Source: an uncultured Dorea sp. (GTDB lineage: Bacteria > Bacillota > Clostridia > Lachnospirales > Lachnospiraceae). From it: DNA of 57,948 nucleotides. Location of the stretch: NCBI GenBank assembly GCA_910579925.1, contig CAJTVY010000019.1:1-57948 (forward strand), in the 5' to 3' direction. The notes under the pieces are model-generated. The model made no database searches. It saw only the letters and a list, made by a program, of their open reading frames with translations, and was not told the origin of the DNA. A program made the position numbers and the translations under genes. The number at the start of each line of letters is the position of its first letter. The stretch's first letter is position 1. Positions 11,301 through 16,912 of this stretch are shown in pieces.

Positions 11301-12330
11301 TACGCCGGATGCGGACAGCATTTTGCCGGGCGACAGCAGTTATCTGTTCAAGGGGTACGTGTTTGAAAGCCGGGAAGCGGCGGAGGCGTCGAAGCCGGAC
11401 ATCGAAGCCGGGAAGGTTTCGGGAGTAGCAGGGCTGCTTGCGACCTATCCTGCAGCCGACGAAGAGAGGCTTACGCCCGCCGTGATGGAATCCGAAAGCG
11501 GCAATGCTTACATCGGTACAATCCGGGGGCTTTCGGGAGAGCATGCAGGCAAATGGCTGCTGCTTTATACAAGAATATCCTCCGGCAACGGGCAGATCAG
11601 TTCCCATTGGACGTCAAGCGAGGTGGTACGCCTGCCCTATGTGAGACTGAATCAGCCGGAGGTGACGGTTGACAGCCAGGACCGTGAGGTTACGCTGGAA
11701 GCAGGCGCTAACCCAGATCTTCTCGAAACGGAAATCTGGCAATCCAGCCGGACTGCGCTGCACTGGGATGATGTGGAGTGGGCGGATTCCTACTATATAA
11801 CATTGAAGCCAAGGGGGCTGAATCCAGACACGGACAGGGCAGAGGTTTCCGAGGAGCAGACCTACCGGATTGTGGAAGAAACAGATGAAACGGCGGCTGA
11901 TACAGGTAAGAAGAAAGCGACGGTCTACAGGAAGACGAAGGTATTCGACGAACAGATGGGCGTGGATGTGGAACATTGGGAGCCGATAGAACCGGTAAAA
12001 CCGGCGGAAACGGCAGTATTTGAATTAAATGATTATTGGGCGAAGGATGAAAAGGGGGGATATGAAGAAGCAGGGATTCCCTATGCCTACCGGGTGAAGC
12101 TGAACGCATGTCTGGAAGCGGCATGGGATGAGGAAACCGGTTTTCGGTATACGCTGGTTCTCCCGGATGCCAAGAGCCTGACTACGGTAAACGGCTCTGT
12201 TCTGTCCGATGTCGGGCTGCAGGTGACAGAGAAGGTTCTTCTGTCCTCGGATGTGGCGGTAAATGCGCCGGATGGCTTAAGCCAGAGCGAGGCATACACG
12301 AATTCGGATGATTTTGAAGTATTATTTTAA
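2314..12330 (+). CDS. Giant type IV prepilin with GLUG-like repeat body (putative adhesin)
   Basis: A single open frame of 3,338 residues. The N-terminus is a textbook class III prepilin leader: GRHGKKG then FTLTELVVVLVILA, with cleavage expected after Gly7-8, Phe +1 and Glu +5, followed by a hydrophobic helix to about residue 40. Residues about 625-2170 carry at least 30 copies of a motif like YVGGIVGYN or FAGGIIGN, spaced roughly 25-70 residues, resembling Pfam GLUG repeats found in bacterial adhesins. Residues about 2170-3338 are mixed beta-type sequence with repeated PxP/VTW stretches, perhaps Ig or FnIII-like domains (inference). There is no LPXTG or C-terminal membrane anchor. Typical pilins have 120-200 residues, so this is some twenty times larger. 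Position between pilT and the minor pilins suggests a pilus-associated, probably tip, adhesin processed by the local peptidase. Frame and codon use look uniform. Confidence 0.88.
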   Translation: MGRHGKKGFTLTELVVVLVILAIITAIAIPFAMKYIRLAQFRENESNAKTVYLAAESELTWYRTSGKWKEFQKEVVRKGKLNDTFDDARKDKLKGRIYAITLDSQNTGSSELVTKLLENNSYDRKFLDASITIEIDIDTGQVYAAFYATRCESLSYDGDDQEILNITAAGDNRSYDNRRDRLLGYYSVEDVTNVVELKPTRLKVTSINLVNSETLSLNWSSNSRHADLDVEFHITFYRQSGDKAKGERLFSTVIDRAELNGKGFGKAENTMVHLKLEGPEEEGTGKNKDLGEWAFPLTYQENGRNGKFSLTLDAMMSAELMESLKAGAGTGTDDLALLREYSTSMTRYAGLSRSGNEMPELAQLLKPQDICAEIEVKPTYRNMDQDAREYQTSSPVTSNVENTMFADVTKKDGGVIEAKIIRFRHLSNIRYCSNEAVFWLDNRNMDWTAAGTGVFGLEGTEEGEKSDARGVQRVRWYPVKSQDHAPALDFPSVGLLSKGQTLAGRKEGTLVSNIKLGMSSAPGDGVIGKMYKDGGQKPYTEYLGIFCEVEGTVKNLTLNDPTLTLNDTGEKGGNFQHLSGVGILCGRSEGKLNHITVQWTQKGQKTVEVLLADRKESTEENGSEKICGIGGIVGILAKKEADGSLTELAEAEVGAITMNGSVTGRLPKPETVKDGMSVEEQARQYQYGIGGIFGYACMGGGVKAEACENHADVTGNLFTGGIGGHLYGSYRLPDDSETGSMDYGPALTGCRSDGLVLCNSRVSDAKEMDGRYFGGILGFGDRAWVKDSYSAPGRSGSWRYDISKKDEMLLGKYVGGIIGYGNRSLIAGCSTKKGGYILGSDFVGGIAGGFSNDLRYGIQGTESIHVTTNASYVIGNNYVGGIVGKNDGVKGAESALLNCVNQGVAAGYGRYIGGIVGYNGQYGTLEDCASYLSDYDQSVFRMVTETWAADTGDCVGGMAGYNDGKILFGDSGSITAKSVASLAVGRHFVGGMIGFNDIHGNFDQDLNGKNILIGGRIYGSGNAIGGCIGLNASAGILKNELEVKPVSVTGVFYVGGCIGANMVDMADHTTGRIPAQADIRMDGFRTNNRLGSITGSAFVGGVIGYHRTYSQRQLGSRTIHDYLMETVCEASGEENLIPALPMVRKEGEEKNLPGPVIDSENLYCLTISMNGGTNNNVSVKSLLYTGGVVGYCEKNSRLILENCKNEGNITKASREAGGMEDGVSLKAYLRYEKMESAAAELERDEQVSMAGGVISVNQENQVIDQCANSGSMNGFVGLGGIVSLNWGGIFNCEPADNFGNAGLSYIGGIAGLNVRPDGTGTKSYTDVKGNVWRDYTSGTIAGCSTRAGRNIAGNSYVGGIVGYNMAGGVVKDSRNRANVTAAGDYAGGIAGYNDGKIQVSEDTGTGSRSVIGTGGEGIGGIAGVNRNEIEAVSTSAAEAGEVVAVNAKVTVTGRSKVGGMVGINEGSIRSVSSDGEEAGYLVCEADRVHGIYGYAGGIAGEAKGEIVRARNRCGEVTAGRGAAGGIVAVNRPGVRLLECQNQGNVKSDQGYAGGIAAKNYGTITGCSVGETGKTAKEVTLTSRGTGEIGAVCAVNHSGAVIEGSTLYGNIVLEGEAQTAGGIAGENQGRIGRPSGSVTGRKTEALTNMPQIRLSSGNLTIGSVAGRNEEGGNIVGIEVRDVKFKEFDNYRYLGGITGENRQEAVVQDCVLLDGAMEEAADSSAPGNCYGGIAGVNSGKLEGCRVENFTCSITGIYTATSTSAAKEKESLSSHAGGIAGKNGGQGEIRGCVIGGKRNAISAGSGMAGGIAGYNGGTIELSGDETATGLMLEQAAVSGRVESVQELADAAKAGNISADSQYVEWDSGRNVSIETLKYAQTGETVSSGRTLSLIMSINGNVGGITAYNTGAVDYCATGDWYLNNKSNAIGVGTGGVIGMNESEQDLSFLLNQAFVGRQLASGATDRFAGGIIGNQNNTMRSGWKLKNCVNYGTIYCLRTHYSGGILGQWTGTGGTVENCYNYGNLQTTFQEGWQGAAGGVVAQLYHAYEENEYNIISCRNFGNIYGRTGKNSSDCANDSAGILGNITAYKTDSEKSGQRYAIQVLDCVNGPGVEVYSSSMASGIVGFFSCSDGPDYNSIVRSTGNMNLRIERCRNYAAVLNGKQFVGGIFGERYGAEGSRNTVLRDCYSVDLAGYNKADYPVISYVNAANKGNAGQIQAAENYYVNGRAGSNSYLLNGRGQYTIPDISNDLKRAESNLLYYLTKDGRQYYAYLTAGKSISPDKISILEDGSIYDNRNQPVGRIVFEINQALDGVRYDGIAKVVNSGSNFDTHVRNSFYLKETGGNTYQMPRPESVKLQVDGSKLHIQVTPADKTDPFQYAGALFRVNEDGSETLIKERIEFFSEEFDYELSESEIQKGGILRIKLRAYGMNPEILPSEEVTGEVSLGRVLPEPEIRIELIAQANGGAGYQYQFKLVNAEAYRGEEDYRIAVKFMDQPMPVLTTLDAQGYLIPEGNGQLAVTQELQQLQVQAVSKTPEVLDSRKVPVPAYLPKYSPSIAAVDQNQKPRVSCTVSGESIAELGITVTFDTSASGNVTTPPVYRAELVGTWGEGKSEKERNAVLASQDMLTAPDGKSVVHFQLPEYISKAKDLRVRVWYAQSGLGPVYTHRLTTEQEANIYTITGVEVKDVDGAPVEVPVWEYGNSPVLDENGNPYFAEYRWTSEKLFDWLTPPPHLMEETELSPEYDEERRLQYTFRWDEGDGEYQEGNRYVVSLAGITGENKVSIMTDRKMGENELTVSAESWTYDQVELTVTRMGDAAGKVQTVGLTSARRYQVKQRLRRPEQPSVVNADADELFYTAEWTPLTTDGVRDETGCDSYGIYLRCYEEEDGVLTLGEPVLLNPDDPVLADESMNLYRKELNLEPYAGQRVLIYVVAQAAPDSSQYVDSVEGITYELTIPERIPKPTVTWEMGWKYDRTSPVSVEEFQAEDELKEGKLAVKITPDADSILPGDSSYLFKGYVFESREAAEASKPDIEAGKVSGVAGLLATYPAADEERLTPAVMESESGNAYIGTIRGLSGEHAGKWLLLYTRISSGNGQISSHWTSSEVVRLPYVRLNQPEVTVDSQDREVTLEAGANPDLLETEIWQSSRTALHWDDVEWADSYYITLKPRGLNPDTDRAEVSEEQTYRIVEETDETAADTGKKKATVYRKTKVFDEQMGVDVEHWEPIEPVKPAETAVFELNDYWAKDEKGGYEEAGIPYAYRVKLNACLEAAWDEETGFRYTLVLPDAKSLTTVNGSVLSDVGLQVTEKVLLSSDVAVNAPDGLSQSEAYTNSDDFEVLF

Positions 12331-12350
12331 AGCAGTGTAAAGGAGGCGGC

Positions 12351-13103
12351 GTGGTGCGGCAGAATGGAGACATGTATTTCAAGAATCGGGCAGAGTCTAA
12401 AAAAGGTTCTACACTGGTAATCGTGGTCTGCGTATCGGCCTTTTTGATGGCGTTCGCCCTTGCCATGCTTTACACGGCTGGTCTGCTTTTGTCCCGGGCC
12501 AACCGGCGTCTGGAGCAGGAGCGCAGTTACCAGCTTGCCCAGAGCTTTGCAAACGTATTGGAGCAGGAGCTGAAGGCTGATTATGATAAGCCGGAAAATG
12601 CACCTGAGAAAAGTTTTTACCGCTATGTGTATCAGTTTCTCGAAGGAAGATACGGAGAATACGATCCCGACCATAAGGACGAAACCATTTTCCATTATAC
12701 GGCGGCTCTGCCGGATGGGGTGGATACGGAGAAATACGGTACGGTCAAGGTGGTTATGTATAAGGAGGCCAGTCAGGACCAGGATGTGGAGATGTCCGGA
12801 GAGCTTGTGAAAGACCAGAGTGTTGAAGACGTCCTGAACAACAGGATTGCCCGCTATACCTTTACGGTGGAAGTGACCGCAGAGGTGGACGGAGTTTCTT
12901 ACAGCTACAGCACGGTATATCAGCAGATGGCGACTTATGAGGTAAGGTTCAGACATGACGGCAGAAACATCTTATGGGACGGAAGCTGGCATGAGTATCT
13001 GTCAGGTCCGGAATACATTGTGGACTGGGAGAAAGGAAATATTCAGTATGAGTACCGGTCCGACAAGATTACCCGCTGTGAGTTTACAAATGCTCATGAG
13101 TAG
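12351..13103 (+). CDS. PilX-like pilus assembly protein
   Basis: A 250-residue protein with a short basic leader (SKKG) followed by STLVIVVCVSAFLMAF and a longer hydrophobic helix, then a soluble domain with EQERSYQLAQSFANVLEQEL. This is the layout of PilX/GspK-type accessory pilins, which have a prepilin-like helix but not always the Glu at +5; here no Glu occupies that place. It lies 20 nt after the giant prepilin. AAAGGAGG (12339-12345) serves two consecutive GTG codons at 12351 and 12354; the second is better spaced. An ATG at 12372 is also possible. It probably primes or caps the pilus with the next two genes. Confidence 0.7.
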   Translation: MVRQNGDMYFKNRAESKKGSTLVIVVCVSAFLMAFALAMLYTAGLLLSRANRRLEQERSYQLAQSFANVLEQELKADYDKPENAPEKSFYRYVYQFLEGRYGEYDPDHKDETIFHYTAALPDGVDTEKYGTVKVVMYKEASQDQDVEMSGELVKDQSVEDVLNNRIARYTFTVEVTAEVDGVSYSYSTVYQQMATYEVRFRHDGRNILWDGSWHEYLSGPEYIVDWEKGNIQYEYRSDKITRCEFTNAHE

Positions 13104-13121
13104 AAAAATCAGGAGGGAATC

Positions 13122-13526
13122 ATGAAGACGCATAGAATTCATTTAAGTTCGGGAGAGTCGTTGGTGGAGGTGATGGTCAGCGCCGTAATCTTTTTAATGA
13201 TGATGGCGGTATTACAAGGCGCAATTTCATTCTGCACAAATGCACAGCATAAGAGCAGGGAAATTCGCGAGAGAAATGCAGAGATTTGCCGGAACCTACA
13301 GACGGCTTCCTATATTCCCGGCCCGGATAGTAAGAACTATATATTTAAAGCCACGACGGCAGAGGGAGAAACGCCGGGAGCAGAAGCCGCAGAGCTGTTT
13401 TGCGTAGATGTAGAACTGGGGGCGAAAGAGGTTGCGTTTCGGGAATCTGACGGGACGTCAAAGACCGTGACCTTTTACCTGTTTGGCACATCCGGCGCCC
13501 CGGGTGCGGGAGGTGATACCCCGTGA
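13122..13526 (+). CDS. Minor prepilin (PilV/GspI-like)
   Basis: A 134-residue prepilin. The leader ends in SSG, and the mature N-terminus reads ESLVEVMVSAVIFLMMM with Glu at +5 and a long hydrophobic helix to about residue 35. The C-terminal domain is short. AGGAGGG precedes the ATG. Its stop overlaps the GTG start of the next minor prepilin, so the two are translationally coupled, as with GspI/GspJ or PilV/PilW pairs. It should need cleavage by the peptidase encoded at 14806 and be a low-abundance component. Confidence 0.78.
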   Translation: MKTHRIHLSSGESLVEVMVSAVIFLMMMAVLQGAISFCTNAQHKSREIRERNAEICRNLQTASYIPGPDSKNYIFKATTAEGETPGAEAAELFCVDVELGAKEVAFRESDGTSKTVTFYLFGTSGAPGAGGDTP

Positions 13527-14257
13527 AGGGATTGCAAAAGCTTAGAAAGAATAGGAAGTCTGGCATGAGCCTGGTGGAGATGATTGTGATCCTGCTGGTC
13601 TTTGGCATAATGATGACGATGATGATCGGAATCCTCAGCGCCGCCACAAAAATATATATACGGATACAAAGGCTGCAGAATGCGCAGATTATCCTGGATA
13701 ACACCTTACAAGAGCTGCGGGGAATGACCAGAGACGCAGCCGGATATGTAAAAATCTATGAAAAGTGCGGTGAAAATGACAGTATTGCAGACCAGACGGG
13801 AACGCAGAGAGGACAGGGATTAGAATTCGTCAATGAGGATGGCTATGTCATGCTCCTTTCCACAGAAGGCTGTCCCGGCACAGGCATATACCGGGGAAGT
13901 CAGCTTTTCAGTACGGTGAATCCCGGTGATGTTCCGGCCGGAAGGCTCTTTGCCAGATATTACGTCCGCGAAAAGGATGAAAAGTATCATTATGAGGATC
14001 CTTCCGGCCAACCGATCGCCAGAGCGGTGAACAGTGTATTTCCCGACAGATATTATATGGGAAATTATCTGGAGATTACATACTCCTATCCGCCGGGAAC
14101 CAGCTCTGACGAGAAGGTGGATTATCTGGAAGCGGAGGTCAGGCTTTATGGCGATGAGGAAAAAAATGAATTGGTGGTAAAAGAAAGCGTAGTCCTGGAT
14201 TTACGGTATAACGTAAATCGTCGGGACGGGGCGACGGCTGACAGAGCGGCATTATGA
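13523..14257 (+). CDS. Minor prepilin (PilW/GspJ-like)
   Basis: A 244-residue prepilin starting at a GTG that overlaps the previous stop (GTGA). The leader is basic (KLRKNRKSG), the mature start is MSLVEMIVILLVFGIMM with Glu at +5, and the helix continues with TKIYIRIQRLQNAQ. The C-terminal part (about 90-235) is soluble and predicted to be beta-rich. Size and position after the smaller prepilin fit a PilW/GspJ-like minor pilin. The C-terminal domain is not one I recognise. Confidence 0.78.
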   Translation: MKGLQKLRKNRKSGMSLVEMIVILLVFGIMMTMMIGILSAATKIYIRIQRLQNAQIILDNTLQELRGMTRDAAGYVKIYEKCGENDSIADQTGTQRGQGLEFVNEDGYVMLLSTEGCPGTGIYRGSQLFSTVNPGDVPAGRLFARYYVREKDEKYHYEDPSGQPIARAVNSVFPDRYYMGNYLEITYSYPPGTSSDEKVDYLEAEVRLYGDEEKNELVVKESVVLDLRYNVNRRDGATADRAAL

Positions 14258-14279
14258 CATGGAAAACAAAGGATAAATC

Positions 14280-14329
14280 CATCCTGAAACCCCGGTCCCG
14301 GTCAGAACGGCGGGGGAGAGTGAAGGATG
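14280..14329 (+). other. Structured RNA element upstream of the major pilin gene
   Basis: In the 127-nt gap before the major pilin, CATCCT (14280-14285) pairs with AGGATG (14324-14329). Inside, CCCCG (14290-14294) pairs with CGGGG (14311-14315), with a further CCG/CGG stem (14298-14300 with 14308-14310). No T run follows, so it is not a simple terminator. It may be a processing or stability element that sets the pilin apart from the upstream message, or a leader. It does not match the c-di-GMP-I or -II riboswitch consensus I know. Confidence 0.5.
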
Positions 14330-14384
14330 TAGATTTATAAATGTAACTATTAATGAAGAAAGACTAAGAAAAGGAGAATGAAAA

Positions 14385-14777
14385 ATGATGAAGAACTTGA
14401 AGAACATCAGGAAGAAAGGGTTTACCCTCGTGGAATTGATTGTGGTATTGGTAATACTTGCCATATTGGCGGCGCTGCTGATTCCGGCGTTGACGGGGTA
14501 TATTGATAAGGCGAAAGAGAAACAGGTGATTGCAGAGACAAGGTCTTGCGTAATGGCTGCGCAGACATTAGCTGATGAAAAGTATGGCGAAGATGGCGGT
14601 AATCTCGGAGATGATGATCCAACAAAAAAGGCTGTTCGAGATTTAGCGGATGTGAAAGGAACAGTGGTAACTTTTACTGTTACAGGTGGAAAAGTAGAAA
14701 CGCTTGAATATACAGAGGAAAGCGGCGCTAAAACTTGTACTTACACCGAGAGTACTGGTGAATATACGTTTGATTAA
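14385..14777 (+). CDS. pilA: Major type IV pilin (PilA-like)
   Basis: A 130-residue prepilin with leader MMKNLKNIRKKG and mature N-terminus FTLVELIVVLVILA, Glu at +5, followed by ALLIPALTGYIDKAKEK. The mature form is about 118 residues, small for a pilin, with a short acidic and Thr-rich C-terminal domain. AAGGAG sits 8 nt before the ATG. The canonical leader, small size, separate strong ribosome site and preceding RNA hairpin suggest the abundant shaft subunit. There are only two Cys-free segments before a single Cys near residue 45 and another near the C-terminus (KTCTY), so one disulfide is possible. Confidence 0.85.
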   Translation: MMKNLKNIRKKGFTLVELIVVLVILAILAALLIPALTGYIDKAKEKQVIAETRSCVMAAQTLADEKYGEDGGNLGDDDPTKKAVRDLADVKGTVVTFTVTGGKVETLEYTEESGAKTCTYTESTGEYTFD

Positions 14778-14805
14778 TTTCAATAGGCGATAAAGGTTTC
14801 TTATA

Positions 14806-15594
14806 ATGTTGATGGTACTAACCGCAGTCTTGTGCCTGTTTCGCTTTATATCGGGCGCATGTATTTTCAGTTTTTTAACAGTCGTAATCCATCGTCTCCC
14901 CAAAGGGGAGAGGCTTGTCTACGGCCGCAGCCATTGTCCCGGCTGCGGCAGGAAGCTTGGCCCAAGAGAATTAATCCCGTGCATTAGCTACCTTGTCCAG
15001 GGCGGAAAATGCCTTGGCTGCAAAATGAAGATATCAAGGCAGTACTTCCTGACAGAATGTCTGGGCGGAATCGCATTTATTTTATGCAGCGCCGGCTTTG
15101 GCAGCGCGGAGTCTGGCTTTCTGTCACTAAGAGGCTGGATTGCATTTCTATACATGGGAATCCTGACCGTCGTTGCATTGATCGACTGGAATACAAAGAT
15201 CATATACGATCGGTTTCATATATTTATCATACTGTTAGGAATTGCGTCAATTGGGCTGTTCCCGGAACATACGCTGACAGACCGGCTGCTTGGAGCTATC
15301 GTCATATCGGCCCCTATGCTTGTCCTGGCCCTATTGATTGACGGCGCATTTGGAGGCGGCGATATCAAATTAATGGCGGCAAGCGGCTGGCTTTTGGGCT
15401 GGCGTGCAATGATTCCGGCCATATTTATAGGAATCCTGACAGGAGGAATCTATTGCATCTGGATGCTGGCAAGAGGAAAAATGACGCGGAAAGACCGGTT
15501 TGCCTTCGGACCGTTTCTGGCAATCGGACTTGCCGCCGCATGTATTTACGGAGACCAGATGCTTAAGTGGTATCTGTCGGTCTGGCAAATATAA
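14806..15594 (+). CDS. pilD: Type IV prepilin peptidase / N-methyltransferase (PilD)
   Basis: A 262-residue integral membrane aspartic protease of the A24 family. The N-terminal methyltransferase-type domain has two CxxC pairs, CPGC and CLGC (about residues 44-73), expected to bind zinc. The catalytic Asp residues lie in ALIDWNTKIIYD (about 125-136) and in GGGDIKLM (about 183). Six or more hydrophobic segments are visible. It cuts prepilin leaders after Gly and methylates the new N-terminus, and is expected to serve all four canonical prepilins upstream. Its C-terminal half closely resembles a separate short protein encoded at 24130-24627. ATG 14806 has AAAGG 9 nt upstream. Confidence 0.93.
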   Translation: MLMVLTAVLCLFRFISGACIFSFLTVVIHRLPKGERLVYGRSHCPGCGRKLGPRELIPCISYLVQGGKCLGCKMKISRQYFLTECLGGIAFILCSAGFGSAESGFLSLRGWIAFLYMGILTVVALIDWNTKIIYDRFHIFIILLGIASIGLFPEHTLTDRLLGAIVISAPMLVLALLIDGAFGGGDIKLMAASGWLLGWRAMIPAIFIGILTGGIYCIWMLARGKMTRKDRFAFGPFLAIGLAAACIYGDQMLKWYLSVWQI

Positions 15595-15643
15595 TCGAGT
15601 CGGTATCGGCTCATGAAAATATGAAAGAGAAAGGAGAGGTTTC

Positions 15644-16840
15644 ATGCCGCGTTTTCGCTATCTTGCAAAAAATATGGAGGGCAGGAACCTGCGAGGCACA
15701 ACGGACGCCGCAGACGAAAGAGCATTACAGCAGCAACTGAAAGAACAAGGCTTATTCCTGGTGGATGCAAAGGATGTTACCGTGTCAAAGAGCGCCCGCA
15801 GATGTTCGTCTAAGCAGCTTTCGGAATTCTGTAAGGAGTTATCAGCCCTCCTTGCTTCCGGAATCAGCATTGTCCGCGCATTGGAGATCATTGCAGAAGA
15901 GGAAGGGCTGCCCGTATACGCAAGGTCGGTGTACCTGTCGGTCCTTGCCGATCTCAGGAAGGGAACCAGCCTGTCAGAAGCTATGGAGACGAAGAACTAT
16001 TTCCCCGAATTAATGCTGGGAATGATCCGGTCCGGCGAGGGCAGCGGCAATATGGACACGGTGATGGAACGGCTGGCCATGCATTTTGACCGGGAAAGCC
16101 GGCTGAAGAACCAGGTGAAGTCGGCATTGGTTTACCCTGCGGTGCTGCTGGTAATGTGTGCGGCGGTAGTCGTTCTCATCGTCACCTTTATCCTTCCGCA
16201 GTTTAACGAATTATTTTCACAGATGGAAAGCCTGCCCGCTGTGACCAGGTGGCTGATGGGGGCGTCAGATTTTCTTGTAAATCAATGGTATCTGGCATTG
16301 CTGGTCATATTTTTACTGGCAGTCGCATTGCGGATTATTTTGAAAATCTATAAAATCCGCAGAGTGACGGACTATCTGAAAATCCATATGCCTGTAGTAG
16401 GAAGGCTGAATAAGATTATTTATACGGCGCGCTTTGCAAGGACGTTAAGCAGCCTGTATTCCAGCGGTATGCCGATTCTGGCGGCGTTGCAGACGGCGGG
16501 CAGGACCATAGGAAATGTATACGTGGAGGAGCAGTTTGAGCAGGTAACTGCCGAAGTGCGAAGCGGCGTCGCACTTTCCCAGGCGCTTAAGCCGGTGGAC
16601 GGCCTTGTGCGAAAACTTGCCAGTACCATCCTGGTCGGAGAGGAGAGCGGAAGGCTGGATACGATGCTGGATTCAATTGCATTGACCATGGAGGATGAAG
16701 CAGAGGCGGCAACGAAGCGGATGATGACCTTGCTCGAACCGGTATTGATTTGCCTGATGGCGGTTGTGGTAGGATTTATCATTATAGCGGTCATGCTTCC
16801 GATTTATGAGTCATATGCGGCGATTGAAAGCGCGGCGTAA
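15644..16840 (+). CDS. pilC: Type IV pilus inner-membrane platform protein PilC
   Basis: A 398-residue protein with two repeats of the type II secretion F domain: ELSALLASGISIVRALEII (about 68 onward) and ARTLSSLYSSGMPILAALQ (about 265 onward). Hydrophobic segments lie near 170-190, 215-235 and at the C-terminus (LMAVVVGFIIIAVMLPIY). Length matches PilC/GspF (about 400). The start has AGGAGAGG upstream. It forms the membrane platform contacted by PilB and PilT. It sits 49 nt after pilD in the same operon. Confidence 0.93.
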   Translation: MPRFRYLAKNMEGRNLRGTTDAADERALQQQLKEQGLFLVDAKDVTVSKSARRCSSKQLSEFCKELSALLASGISIVRALEIIAEEEGLPVYARSVYLSVLADLRKGTSLSEAMETKNYFPELMLGMIRSGEGSGNMDTVMERLAMHFDRESRLKNQVKSALVYPAVLLVMCAAVVVLIVTFILPQFNELFSQMESLPAVTRWLMGASDFLVNQWYLALLVIFLLAVALRIILKIYKIRRVTDYLKIHMPVVGRLNKIIYTARFARTLSSLYSSGMPILAALQTAGRTIGNVYVEEQFEQVTAEVRSGVALSQALKPVDGLVRKLASTILVGEESGRLDTMLDSIALTMEDEAEAATKRMMTLLEPVLICLMAVVVGFIIIAVMLPIYESYAAIESAA

Positions 16841-16912
16841 GGAACGGCAGAGAAATAGACAATTGAAGAGGCATAGTTATTTGCGCACAGTTTACAGAGA
16901 GGGGAGAAGAAA

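Noticed and set aside
14258..14384. A c-di-GMP riboswitch upstream of the major pilin
   Set aside because: Pilin genes in Clostridia can have one, but the conserved core sequences of the c-di-GMP-I or -II classes are not visible; only an unclassified folded element is reported.
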